Assembly (NCBI RefSeq): GCF_024124545.1
Contig: NZ_JAMXSF010000008.1
Coordinates: 1 to 64,000 of the forward strand
Direction: 5' to 3'
Source: Pseudoalteromonas sp. XMcav2-N
GTDB lineage: Bacteria > Pseudomonadota > Gammaproteobacteria > Enterobacterales > Alteromonadaceae
DNA: 64,000 nucleotides
Shown: positions 1 to 8,371 of the stretch, one piece after another
Numbering within the stretch: position 1 is the first letter of the stretch
Layout: each line of letters starts with the position of its first letter
Made by a program: the position numbers and the translations under genes
The notes under the pieces: generated by a model
Told to the model about the DNA's origin: nothing
Databases searched by the model: none
What the model saw: the letters and a program-made list of their open reading frames with translations, nothing else

Positions 1-213
1 CATCCATGTCTCGCGTTCGCAAAAAAAGAGATACTTAATCTTAGGTACGAGTGGAGACACTTCCTTGTGAAGGGCTTCCGGCTCGACATCCATGTCTCGC
101 GTTCGCAAAAAAAGAGATACTTAATCTTAGGTACGAGTGGAGACACTTCCTTGTGAAGGGCTTCCGGCTCGACATCCATGTCTCGCGTTCGCAAAAAAAG
201 AGATACTTAATCT
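1..213. repeat. 86-bp direct tandem repeat, about 2.5 copies, cut by the window edge
   Basis: Copies begin at 1, 87 and 173. The first two are identical; the third matches as far as 213 and then runs into the 3' end of agcS. Each unit holds an A-rich stretch (gcaaaaaaagagat) and an internal inverted repeat, gagaca at 54-59 with tgtctc at 93-98. Short open frames through it are the repeat translated and are not genes. The array starts before the window, so the true copy number is unknown. The unit repeats the region just downstream of the agcS stop, which suggests local duplication of the terminator area or a small intergenic element. Confidence 0.93.
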
Positions 214-223
214 CTTTTTTTGC
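191..223 (-). terminator. Terminator-like hairpin over the agcS stop codon
   Basis: A perfect 14-bp stem (191-204 with 210-223) closes a 5-nt loop. Read on the minus strand, the 3' arm carries seven T residues, as in an intrinsic terminator, and the agcS stop (207-209) lies in the loop. Each upstream repeat unit carries one arm only, so only this junction copy can form the hairpin. Confidence 0.7.
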
Positions 224-1628
224 TCACCCAAACATCCTCGTGTAGGGAGCCTTGGTAGATTACTTTGGTGGGGTCGAAGTGGATTGTCTGGGCTGACTTT
301 TTCTGGGTCTGATAGTCTTTGGTCAGGCTCATAATGGTCGGGGTGAGCTGAATGATGGCGTAAATATTCACTAAGGTCATTAACCCCAGTGCCATGTCTG
401 CCAGGCTCCAGACTTGTTGTAAGGTAGCGCTTGCGCCCCACAATACCATAGCCAGGTAAACCGTCGTGTAACCAAGGCGCCCAGCTTTGTTATCCAATTT
501 AAATAAGTGCAGATTGCTCTCTGCATAAGCGTAATTGGCCACCACAGAGGTAAAAGCAAACAAGGTAATTGCGGCCGCTATCAGATACTCGCCTGCTTCT
601 CCAAAGTGCGATTGCATGGCGTTTTGAGTGAGACTGATCCCCGCCATTTCGCCGCTGACAGGTAACCCTGACAATAGCACCACCACAGCAGTACAGCTAC
701 ATAACACCAGAGTATCTATAAACACACCGAGCATTTGCACATATCCCTGTGCAACCGGATGATTGGGCACAGGTGTCGCGCCTGCAGCAGCATGGGGAAC
801 ACTACCTGCCCCGGCTTCGTTTGAATACAAACCTCGCTGAATACCATTTTTAATGGCTGCGCCCAATGCCCCTGCACCGGCTTCGGTCAGGCCAAATGCC
901 GACTGAATAATATCCAGCAACATAGCAGGTACTTGGGTAATATTGATGATTAAGATCACCAGAGCCGTTGCGATAAACGCCAGGCCCATAAATGGCACGA
1001 TCAGTTCAGCAAAACGGGCGATACTGCGCAAGCCGCCATACACTATCATGCCAGCCAGCGCGGCAATTACCAGGCCTGTAAAAAGCGGATTAATGGCAAA
1101 GGTATTATTGAGTGCCTCAGCAATTGTATTAGCCTGCATGGCGCTGAAACTAAAACCATATCCCAGGAATAAGCACAGCGCAAACACCACCGCCAGTTTA
1201 GGCTTACCCAGACCAGCACGAATGTAATAGGCAGGACCGCCGCGAAACTCACGATGCTCATCCCGGACTTTATACAACTGACCTAAGACACTTTCCGCAA
1301 ACCCGGTCGCCATGCCAAGCAGCGCAATGACCCACATCCAGAATACCGCGCCGCTACCGCCCAGAGATATAGCCATTGCGACGCCGGCGAGATTTCCTGT
1401 GCCCACCCGCGCAGATAGGCCGGTACACAATGCAGCGAAAGAACTGATCCCAGAACTGTCTCCACTCATGCTACCTTTCATCACGCTGAACATGTGGCCA
1501 AAATGGCGAAACTGGACACATTTCAGTCGCCAGGTAAACCACACTCCGGCGATCAGCAGCAGGTAAATAAGTATCTGGCCCTGTCCCCAAAGAAGATTGT
1601 TAATCGGGTCTACAATCAATGCCATCAT
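207..1628 (-). CDS. Sodium:alanine symporter family protein (AgcS type)
   Basis: A 473-residue multi-spanning inner-membrane protein of the alanine/glycine:cation symporter family, which imports small neutral amino acids with Na+ or H+. Family hallmarks are visible: the N-terminal LLWGQ segment, a RVGTGNLAGVA loop, the GGPAYYI motif and NEAGAGSVPHAAA in the middle. The frame stays open upstream to 1766, but that stretch overlaps ctlX; ATG 1628 (with a second ATG at 1625) follows an aggtgag ribosome site, so I start there. It lies 41 bp downstream of ctlX on the same strand, so co-transcription is likely. The substrate could be alanine, glycine or a product of citrulline/arginine breakdown; the sequence does not decide. 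Confidence 0.9.
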   Translation of the reverse strand: MMALIVDPINNLLWGQGQILIYLLLIAGVWFTWRLKCVQFRHFGHMFSVMKGSMSGDSSGISSFAALCTGLSARVGTGNLAGVAMAISLGGSGAVFWMWVIALLGMATGFAESVLGQLYKVRDEHREFRGGPAYYIRAGLGKPKLAVVFALCLFLGYGFSFSAMQANTIAEALNNTFAINPLFTGLVIAALAGMIVYGGLRSIARFAELIVPFMGLAFIATALVILIINITQVPAMLLDIIQSAFGLTEAGAGALGAAIKNGIQRGLYSNEAGAGSVPHAAAGATPVPNHPVAQGYVQMLGVFIDTLVLCSCTAVVVLLSGLPVSGEMAGISLTQNAMQSHFGEAGEYLIAAAITLFAFTSVVANYAYAESNLHLFKLDNKAGRLGYTTVYLAMVLWGASATLQQVWSLADMALGLMTLVNIYAIIQLTPTIMSLTKDYQTQKKSAQTIHFDPTKVIYQGSLHEDVWVSKKRD

Positions 1629-1669
1629 ACTCACCTGCCTGTTGTAATTATTGTTATTGTTCCCGGCGT

Positions 1670-2584
1670 CTAACGCCGGGATAAGTGCACACCCGCCAGC
1701 ATACAGCGCACCGATCCGCCCGCGAGTTCTATTGCAGAGACGTTCAGCGGCAATAAGCTGACACATGATTCTAGTACCGCTATTTGTTCTGCCGCCAGTG
1801 CATCATATGCCGTTTGTGACAGCGCCAAAATACGACCCTTGTCTGAGCTAAGTTCCAGGGCGTTGCCACAAAACGCATTGATTTGTGCCTCACTCAACTC
1901 TATCAGCTTTTTACCTGCGAGCTGCAATCTTTGTTTAATTTCTGCGCGCCGTTTTGGATCCACAATCATGTCAAACCCACCCAATGCGTAATCACTGCCA
2001 ACACACAAAAGGACATTGGTATGATAGACAGGCACGCCCTGCTCACTGATGGCATCAAATACCATAGGTTCGAAATTAAAGTGACTACAAAAACGCTCAA
2101 GTACATGTGAATCCGTGCGTTTAGATCGCGCCGTATAAGCAACGCGCTCGATATGGTCAAGCACCATAGCCCCCGTGCCTTCCAGGAACAGATCGTCGTA
2201 TTCCAGACCAGAATAGTCGATTACATCTTGTACCCGATACTCACGTTTAAGCAGCTCTATAATGTCTGTGCGACGCTCCCTGCGACGATTTTTCGCATAC
2301 ATAGGGTAAATGGCAATTTGTCCTCCTGCATGCGTCGAAAACCAGTTATTAGGAAATACTGAGTCGGGCGTATCCGTGCCCAGATCTTCAAACAAGTGCA
2401 CCCTTACACCCGCCTCTTCCAACTGCTCTGCCACACGCGATACTTGTTCATAGGCTTGTTGACTGATGCCGCCGTCAAATTGCTGGTCCTGAGACTGAAA
2501 GCTGTTGTCGGCCCGGGTTTCTTCATTGGGCAAAAAATGGTGTGGCCGGATCATCACAACGGCACTGGGCGCTTGTGGAAACAT
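1670..2584 (-). CDS. ctlX: Citrulline utilization hydrolase, CtlX type (guanidino-group modifying fold)
   Basis: A 304-residue cytoplasmic enzyme of the arginine deiminase/dimethylarginine hydrolase superfamily. Visible motifs are VFPNNWFSTH near residue 75, LEGTGAMVLDH in the middle, YHTNVLLCVG (catalytic His region) and C-terminal GGSVRCMLA with the nucleophile Cys294. The length fits CtlX-type proteins, proposed to hydrolyse citrulline or a related ureido/guanidino compound. ATG 2584 has agaggt upstream. It is followed by the agcS-type symporter, which suggests a small catabolic unit that takes up and degrades an amino acid. The family is clear; the exact substrate is inference. Confidence 0.82.
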   Translation of the reverse strand: MFPQAPSAVVMIRPHHFLPNEETRADNSFQSQDQQFDGGISQQAYEQVSRVAEQLEEAGVRVHLFEDLGTDTPDSVFPNNWFSTHAGGQIAIYPMYAKNRRRERRTDIIELLKREYRVQDVIDYSGLEYDDLFLEGTGAMVLDHIERVAYTARSKRTDSHVLERFCSHFNFEPMVFDAISEQGVPVYHTNVLLCVGSDYALGGFDMIVDPKRRAEIKQRLQLAGKKLIELSEAQINAFCGNALELSSDKGRILALSQTAYDALAAEQIAVLESCVSLLPLNVSAIELAGGSVRCMLAGVHLSRR

Positions 2585-2833
2585 AACTGAGATACCTCTC
2601 TTAGCTGAAACTGAAAAAATTCGTTACCTTTTATGCTGCAAAGCACGCGTACAAGCTCCAAGAACCTGCGCCATGCACTGACAAGGTGTACAGAATAGAC
2701 GTACAACTACCTGGAATATTTTTTCATCGATTTACGACTATAAGAAAATAAATGCAAAAACGGTAGCAGTGATTTACTCCCATACCCAAAGTCAATACAC
2801 TAAGCGCTGATTTTACAAACTCAGGAAGTAGTG

Positions 2834-4525
2834 ATGATCACGGTAGGTATCGACTTAGGCACAACCAATAGTGCAGTCAGTTATTGGGATGGCGAACAAA
2901 GTGTGTTAATCCCCAACTCTTTGGGCGATTATTTGACACCCTCAGTAGTTGGTATCGACAATAGCGGCGAAGTATTGATAGGCAAATCGGCAAAGGAGCG
3001 GCTGATCTCACACCCATTGCAAACCACCGCGCTATTTAAACGCTATATGGGTACGCAGCGTACCGTAACACTGGGCAAGCAACATTATAGTGCTGCTGAG
3101 TTATCATCCCTGGTGCTCAAATCTCTTAAAGCAGATGCCGAAGCCCAGTTGTCACAGCCTGTGACGCAAGCCGTGATCAGTGTGCCAGCCTACTTTAACG
3201 ATTATCAACGCAAGGCTACCAAACTGGCAGCCGAACTCGCCGGGCTGGAAGTCTTACGGTTGATCAATGAACCCACGGCGGCGGCGCTGGCCTATGGCCT
3301 GCAATCCGAAGAGGATGACACCCATTATCTGATCCTGGACCTGGGCGGCGGCACCTTTGATGTGACCATTTTGGAATACTTCGACCGGGTGATGGAAGTC
3401 AAAGCATCCGCAGGCGACAACCATCTCGGTGGTGAAGACTTTACCGGCTTGCTGATTTCAGATTTTTTGCGCCAGCACCAACTGGAGCCCCAGCAACTTA
3501 ACGAACATCAGCAACAAAACCTGACCCGTTTGGTTGACGAGTGTAAATGTCGTTTGAGTGGCGAAAAGCAATCAAGCTTTGATATAGAACTAGACGGACA
3601 AACCTTGAGCTACGAGCTCACTGAAGAGAAAATGCGCGACATCTGTCAGCCACTGCTAAACCGCTTACTCTCACCCATTGAGCGGGCATTTAATGACGCA
3701 GGCCTGAGCCCTTCAGACATAGACCACATTGTGATGGTTGGCGGCGCATCACGCATGAATATCTACAAACAATGCCTTATCAAAGCACTCAAGTGCTTTC
3801 CAACCACCCAGCTTGACCCTGATTTGGTGGTTGCCCTGGGCGCGGGTATCCAGGCAGGCCTGGTGGATAAAAATGAAGCCCTGGATGATGTGGTGCTGAC
3901 CGACGTTTCTGCATTCAGTCTGGGCACTGATACCCACAATGAACACGATACCGATGGCAAGGTCGGTGGATACTTTACCCCTATTATCGAGCGCAATACG
4001 GTCTTACCATGCAGCAAAGAGCGTACTTTTTTTCCTGTCCACAAAGATCAAAAGCAGCTGTTGGTGACGGTGTTTCAGGGTGAAAGTCGCTATGTCAAAA
4101 ACAATATCAAACTGGGTGAAATTGATGTGCCGCTTCCTAAGTCAGGCAACATTGGTGACAAAATGATCCGGGTACGCTTTACTTACGATATCAGTGGCCT
4201 GCTGGATGTAGACATTACGGTTGAGAGCACACAGCAAACTTTCAGCCAGACCTTTGAGCAATCATCGTCCACGCTGACGGACAGGGAAAAGAGCCAGCTA
4301 AAAGAGAAAATGCAAAAGCTCAAAGTGCACCCAAGAGCGCAGCAACGTAACCGACTGCTGATGGCGAAACTTGAGCGCATCTACGAACAAAGCCGTGCCC
4401 AATATCGTGAGCAAATCGCAGAATTAATCACGTACTGGGAAGCTGCATTAAGCAGTCAGGATAGCCAGCGTATCGATCAGGCATATCAGGAAATTACCCG
4501 GTTTTTAGAAGAATTTGGTGAGTAA
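2834..4525 (+). CDS. hscC: Hsp70-family chaperone HscC
   Basis: A 563-residue Hsp70 paralogue, shorter than DnaK (about 640) and matching HscC (about 556 in E. coli). The nucleotide-binding domain shows GIDLGTTNSAVSYW at the N terminus, NEPTAAALAYGL near residue 150, DLGGGTFDVTILE near 175 and the MVGGASRM adenosine motif near 300. The substrate-binding part is compact with a short helical lid. GTG 2831 is also possible, but aggaag at 2823-2828 is better spaced for ATG 2834. A J-like partner starts 2 bp after the stop, matching the known HscC plus DjlB/DjlC association. Expected role: specialised protein folding or regulation rather than bulk folding. Confidence 0.93.
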   Translation: MITVGIDLGTTNSAVSYWDGEQSVLIPNSLGDYLTPSVVGIDNSGEVLIGKSAKERLISHPLQTTALFKRYMGTQRTVTLGKQHYSAAELSSLVLKSLKADAEAQLSQPVTQAVISVPAYFNDYQRKATKLAAELAGLEVLRLINEPTAAALAYGLQSEEDDTHYLILDLGGGTFDVTILEYFDRVMEVKASAGDNHLGGEDFTGLLISDFLRQHQLEPQQLNEHQQQNLTRLVDECKCRLSGEKQSSFDIELDGQTLSYELTEEKMRDICQPLLNRLLSPIERAFNDAGLSPSDIDHIVMVGGASRMNIYKQCLIKALKCFPTTQLDPDLVVALGAGIQAGLVDKNEALDDVVLTDVSAFSLGTDTHNEHDTDGKVGGYFTPIIERNTVLPCSKERTFFPVHKDQKQLLVTVFQGESRYVKNNIKLGEIDVPLPKSGNIGDKMIRVRFTYDISGLLDVDITVESTQQTFSQTFEQSSSTLTDREKSQLKEKMQKLKVHPRAQQRNRLLMAKLERIYEQSRAQYREQIAELITYWEAALSSQDSQRIDQAYQEITRFLEEFGE

Positions 4526-4527
4526 AA

Positions 4528-5292
4528 GTGACAGATAATCCCTGGGAAGTGCTGGGCATTGACCCCGGTGCCGATAAAAAGACCATAAAACGTGCCTACA
4601 CAAGTAAGCTTAAGTTATGTAAACCCGATGAAGACCCTGAGGGGTTTCAACAACTGCGTGCGGCCTACGATGCAGCTTTAGCTTATCTGGATGAGCAACC
4701 ACAGCAACGTGTGAAACTGGGCTCAACAGATGAGCTGCACAACCAGCCTGACACACAGGCTGAACCAGAGGCTGCGCCCCCAGCCACTTTACCCGTGGCA
4801 CCGGAGCAACCCGATTTTTCCGGTCCGGAACAACACGAAAGCAATGTTGAGCCGAGCTTACCTGCTAACAATCAGGAAATGCAGGAGTTTGAAGCAGAAC
4901 TGGCGGAGCTGCTGGATAACTCCTATCGCCGCAATCAGCAAGGCGCCTGGCAGTTACTGATTGAGCACCCTGCCTGCGTGGATGTGCAAAACCGTCGAGC
5001 GGCCTCGCACCGGATATTTTACGCCATACTGAACTATCAAAAGTCGGAGCGAGCAGAGGTCACTCCACTGGATATAGAAGTCCTGGTATTTTTGAACCTG
5101 CACTTTGACTGGGCGGAAGATCAGGAGCTGGAGGAGCGGGTGGGTCATCCCGACTTTTACAACATGACCCATAAAGAGATGCCAGAACCAGAAATTCGTA
5201 TTGAGCCGGTTGGTGACACCAGCAACATTGCTAATCTGTTTATCGGTCTGACCATTCTCTGTGCTCTGGGCCTGATCATGATTTCTATCTAA
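4528..5292 (+). CDS. Tail-anchored J-domain-like co-chaperone (DjlC-like partner of HscC)
   Basis: 254 residues. Residues 3-50 form a J-like domain (WEVLGIDPGADKKTIKRAY) followed by PDEDPEGFQQLRAAYDAA. The usual HPD tripeptide reads KPD here, so the His thought essential for Hsp70 stimulation is replaced. A Pro/Glu/Gln-rich linker spans about 70-115, then a helical middle region, and one hydrophobic segment (NIANLFIGLTILCALGLIMI) ends the protein. That predicts a C-terminal membrane anchor with the J domain in the cytoplasm. GTG 4528 uses ggtgag at the end of hscC, so the two are probably translated together. The stop overlaps that of the convergent BASS gene by 4 bp. Confidence 0.82.
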   Translation: MTDNPWEVLGIDPGADKKTIKRAYTSKLKLCKPDEDPEGFQQLRAAYDAALAYLDEQPQQRVKLGSTDELHNQPDTQAEPEAAPPATLPVAPEQPDFSGPEQHESNVEPSLPANNQEMQEFEAELAELLDNSYRRNQQGAWQLLIEHPACVDVQNRRAASHRIFYAILNYQKSERAEVTPLDIEVLVFLNLHFDWAEDQELEERVGHPDFYNMTHKEMPEPEIRIEPVGDTSNIANLFIGLTILCALGLIMISI

Positions 5293-6245
5293 GCATCCGG
5301 CACTTCATGTGGCTGCTGGGCTGGTAGAGGTTGAGCGCCAGTGCTGCGCTTTCGCCACCAGGCAGCCAGCACCGAACCACTGACATTGTGCCAAATCGAA
5401 AACAAAGTCCCGGCCAGCGCGCTGGCCGGGGCAAAAAACTTCATCGCCAGCGCAACCGCCAGACCCGAGTTTTGTAACCCCACTTCAAGTGCTATCGTTC
5501 GGCAACTTTTTTCAGGTAAACCCAGCTGTCTGGCAACCAGGTACCCAAGTGACAACCCTGTCGTATTGTGCAGCACCACAGCCAACGCCACAATTGGCCC
5601 TATGGTTGGCAAGGTAGCAGCATTTAACGCCACCACAATCGCGATGATCAGCACGATAGCAGCCACGGAAAACAGGGGTAATAACGGTGTGAGTCTTTTC
5701 ACTGCCGTGCTGAAAAAATGATTGATCAACACGCCTGCCAGTACCGGGAACAACACGATTTTGAGTAAGTTCAGCATCATTCCGGCCAGCGGAATATCCA
5801 CCACCTGACCGGCCAGTAACTCAACCAGCAAGGGAGTCAGGATCACACCAGCCAAGGTACTTATGGCTGTCATGGAAATAGATAAAGCGACATCGCCTTT
5901 GGCCAGAAAACACATCACATTGCTGGCCGTGCCTCCGGCGACACACCCAACCAGCACCATGCCCAGAGTCAGATCAGCATCAAACTGAAACAACATAGCA
6001 ATCAACAGGGCCACCACCGGCATCACGCTAAACTGCAATAAAAGCCCAGTAAGCACAGCTTTAGGCTGGCTTAGAACATGGCGAAAGTCTCCAGGTGTCA
6101 GGGTTAATCCCATGGTCAGCATAATGAACGCCAGCAGAGGAATAATGGCGGCCTTTAATGAGACAAATGGCGCCGGTAAATAAAACGCACACACACTTAG
6201 TGCAATGGCCCAAACGGGGAACAGTTGAATGACAAGACGCAGCAT
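5289..6245 (-). CDS. Bile acid:sodium symporter (BASS) family transporter
   Basis: About 318 residues with 9-10 hydrophobic segments. The MLTMGLTLTPGDF stretch, the CVAGGTASNVMCFLAKGD motif in the middle and LEVGLQNSGLAVAL near the C terminus are typical of the SBF/BASS family, which imports organic anions with Na+ across the inner membrane. ATG 6245 gives the normal N terminus MLRLVIQLFPVW; a TTG at 6269 is possible but less likely. It is divergent from the CadC-like regulator, with about 140 bp between starts. The real substrate (bile acid, pyruvate, pantoate or other) cannot be read from the sequence. Confidence 0.9.
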   Translation of the reverse strand: MLRLVIQLFPVWAIALSVCAFYLPAPFVSLKAAIIPLLAFIMLTMGLTLTPGDFRHVLSQPKAVLTGLLLQFSVMPVVALLIAMLFQFDADLTLGMVLVGCVAGGTASNVMCFLAKGDVALSISMTAISTLAGVILTPLLVELLAGQVVDIPLAGMMLNLLKIVLFPVLAGVLINHFFSTAVKRLTPLLPLFSVAAIVLIIAIVVALNAATLPTIGPIVALAVVLHNTTGLSLGYLVARQLGLPEKSCRTIALEVGLQNSGLAVALAMKFFAPASALAGTLFSIWHNVSGSVLAAWWRKRSTGAQPLPAQQPHEVPDA

Positions 6246-6385
6246 AGTAAGCGCTCGGTTTGAAAGCAAAAGTGTCTTTGTTATACCTTATTCGCAAGCG
6301 AAAACAAATCCTGCCACTGTACTCGTTTTTTCTCATCTTTATGATAAGGTTAGGCCTATATTGTGGACATTCCCGAAGGACTGAT

Positions 6386-7360
6386 ATGGCCGAGTACCGC
6401 TTTTTATCATACCGTTTCGACTGCCAGACCTATACGCTTAAGCAAGGAAAACAGACGCTGGAACTGCGCCCAAAAGCCGCCCAGGTGTTAGGCTATCTGT
6501 TACAACATGCCAATACTCTTGTCACCAAACAGCAGATCATTGAAGCGGTCTGGGGCCATACCTATGTACAAGACCACCGTTTATTTCAGCTGATCAGCGA
6601 GCTCAGAAAGCTGGCACCTGAGCAGGAATTGATCCGCACCTACCCAAATCAGGGTTACTGCTGGCAGGTAAAGACCAAACGAGTGTCGACTCGTCCAATG
6701 CGCCAGCTAGCGGCTCTGGCGGCCTCAGTGGTATTGTCTCTGGGTACAGTCAGCACCGCCTATCTAAACAGTCAGCATAGTGCAACTACAACACCAACCT
6801 TTCTGCCCGCGCTGACGGCTTATCACAAGGCCATCATTGCCTTTGAGCAACAGGACTACGCACACGCACAGCAATGGCTGACATTCAGTCTTCAGGAAAA
6901 CCCGGACTCAATCGAAGCTCAGTTACTGATGGCTGAAACCCTGCTGCAACTCAAAGACACTGCACAGGCACAACATTATGCCAATAATGTTGTTAAACAT
7001 ACTTTGGCCAATAGCTATTATTTTTCTCAGGCATCCGACGTGCTGAGCCGTCTATCTGCCAGCCAGGCCCGATTTACTGAAGCACTGGATTTTGCCATTC
7101 AGGGACAACAGGCTATAGATGAACGGGCAATTTGCAGTGCTGTGGTCATGCAACAGCGGATCGCCGACTTGATCCTGGCGCAACCCACACCTTTACACTC
7201 ACCCAAATTACAAAACGCTACGGTACAACTGGTCACAACACCAGACTCACACCCGCAGCAGGCGACCCTGTGCAAGCAGCTTACCCAACCGGGACCGACC
7301 TCTATGCGGTTATGTCCTGCAAACCATGACGTTCAGACAAGTCGCGAGAGATTTGCTTAA
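6386..7360 (+). CDS. CadC-like membrane-anchored winged-helix regulator
   Basis: 324 residues. Residues 1-100 form an OmpR/CadC-type winged helix (LELRPKAAQVLGYLL, TKQQIIEAVWG, LISELRKLA, IRTYPNQGYCW). One membrane segment lies at about 107-127, then a periplasmic part of about 195 residues with TPR-like helices (FEQQDYAHAQQWL, AEAQLLMAE-type spacing). ToxR/CadC proteins bind DNA while anchored in the inner membrane and sense periplasmic signals. The frame extends upstream to 6260, but ATG 6386 has gaagga at 6375-6380. It is divergent from the BASS transporter and upstream of a DsbC-like gene; either could be a target. Confidence 0.86.
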   Translation: MAEYRFLSYRFDCQTYTLKQGKQTLELRPKAAQVLGYLLQHANTLVTKQQIIEAVWGHTYVQDHRLFQLISELRKLAPEQELIRTYPNQGYCWQVKTKRVSTRPMRQLAALAASVVLSLGTVSTAYLNSQHSATTTPTFLPALTAYHKAIIAFEQQDYAHAQQWLTFSLQENPDSIEAQLLMAETLLQLKDTAQAQHYANNVVKHTLANSYYFSQASDVLSRLSASQARFTEALDFAIQGQQAIDERAICSAVVMQQRIADLILAQPTPLHSPKLQNATVQLVTTPDSHPQQATLCKQLTQPGPTSMRLCPANHDVQTSRERFA

Positions 7361-7478
7361 GCTGCTGATCTTATTAGTTTGATAGAATATTATAGGTAGC
7401 TTAAGACGAATTTATAAGCCCTGTGTGGCAGCACACGTTATAACCGGTGTAATCTAATCACAACCGGAAATCATCACT

Positions 7479-8234
7479 ATGAATTTGTCTTGTAAGTTTT
7501 CTACTTTACTGCTTGGGACTGCCCTGCTAAGCGCCCCACCTCTGGCTGCTCAGTCCCAAAGCCCAGCCTCTGCGGCACCAGTGACCCAAATGGAAAAAGC
7601 AAAAAATAAATTGCGGGCACTGACGGGGACAGACATTGATTTTGACCTGCACCCCTACTCGGACGACTTCTATCGTCTCACCCTGGGCAATGAACACTTG
7701 CTGCTGTCAAAAGATGGCAACTACCTGTTCAGTGGTCGTGTCATCGATGTGCGTAACCGGGTGGATCATATTGCCAAAATACAGCAAATCGCCAACCAGC
7801 AGAACATGGCTAACATCCCTTATGAGCAACTACTTACTTACCCGGCAAACAATGAGCAATATAGTATTACTGTGTTTACCGATATCGACTGTCCTTATTG
7901 TCGTAAGTTCCATAAAGAGTTGCCTGGATTGAATCAGCTGGGTGTCACCGTCCATTACGTTATGATCCCCAGAGGTCGCGCAGGCAGTCCAGCCTACGAG
8001 AAAACAGCAGCAACGCTTTGTGCTAAAAGGCCTAACGAGGCAATGGACGCAGCCATGCGCAGCACGCCAACCCCAACTCAAAACGCAGCGTGTAAACACT
8101 CACTGGATACCCAGGTCGCACTGGCCAGGCAATTTGGCTTTCAGTCCACGCCAACCATTTTGCTACCAAATGGGGAAGCGTTACCTGGCTACGTCCCGGC
8201 CAAAGAGCTCGTCGCCAGACTGGAAAAGTTATAG
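7479..8234 (+). CDS. Periplasmic thiol:disulfide isomerase, DsbC-like
   Basis: 251 residues with a signal peptide ending near AAQSQ (residues 1-26). The N-terminal part resembles the DsbC dimerisation domain (LLLSKDGNYLFSGRVIDV). The thioredoxin-fold part has the active site CPYC near residue 137, a second Cys pair (LCAKRP and AACKHS) and the cis-Pro loop STPTILLPNG. DsbC/DsbG proteins repair wrong disulfides in the periplasm and are kept reduced by DsbD. Start ATG 7479, after ccggaaa. About 120 bp separate it from the CadC-like gene, so it probably has its own promoter. It may be a second DsbC paralogue, as no recJ neighbour is present. Confidence 0.86.
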   Translation: MNLSCKFSTLLLGTALLSAPPLAAQSQSPASAAPVTQMEKAKNKLRALTGTDIDFDLHPYSDDFYRLTLGNEHLLLSKDGNYLFSGRVIDVRNRVDHIAKIQQIANQQNMANIPYEQLLTYPANNEQYSITVFTDIDCPYCRKFHKELPGLNQLGVTVHYVMIPRGRAGSPAYEKTAATLCAKRPNEAMDAAMRSTPTPTQNAACKHSLDTQVALARQFGFQSTPTILLPNGEALPGYVPAKELVARLEKL

Positions 8235-8371
8235 AGTAGCCCATTGCGACTGAGTGAAAGTATCTGTAATTGGCAATCTGCCGAAGACGGGTTATTATTC
8301 AAACATTCATAATAGCCCTTCGCCTCTCACTCTCGGCGCGAAATTATGCGGGTAGTATTGCTGGACGTTCG

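Noticed and set aside
1-213. CRISPR array
   Set aside because: The copies are contiguous 86-bp units without variable spacers, so this is a plain tandem repeat.
51-441. Open frames across the 86-bp repeats
   Set aside because: They are the repeat unit translated and run into the antisense of agcS; no ribosome site and no family pattern.
1629-1766. N-terminal extension of agcS
   Set aside because: It overlaps the 3' end of ctlX and lacks the family pattern; ATG 1628 has a ribosome site.
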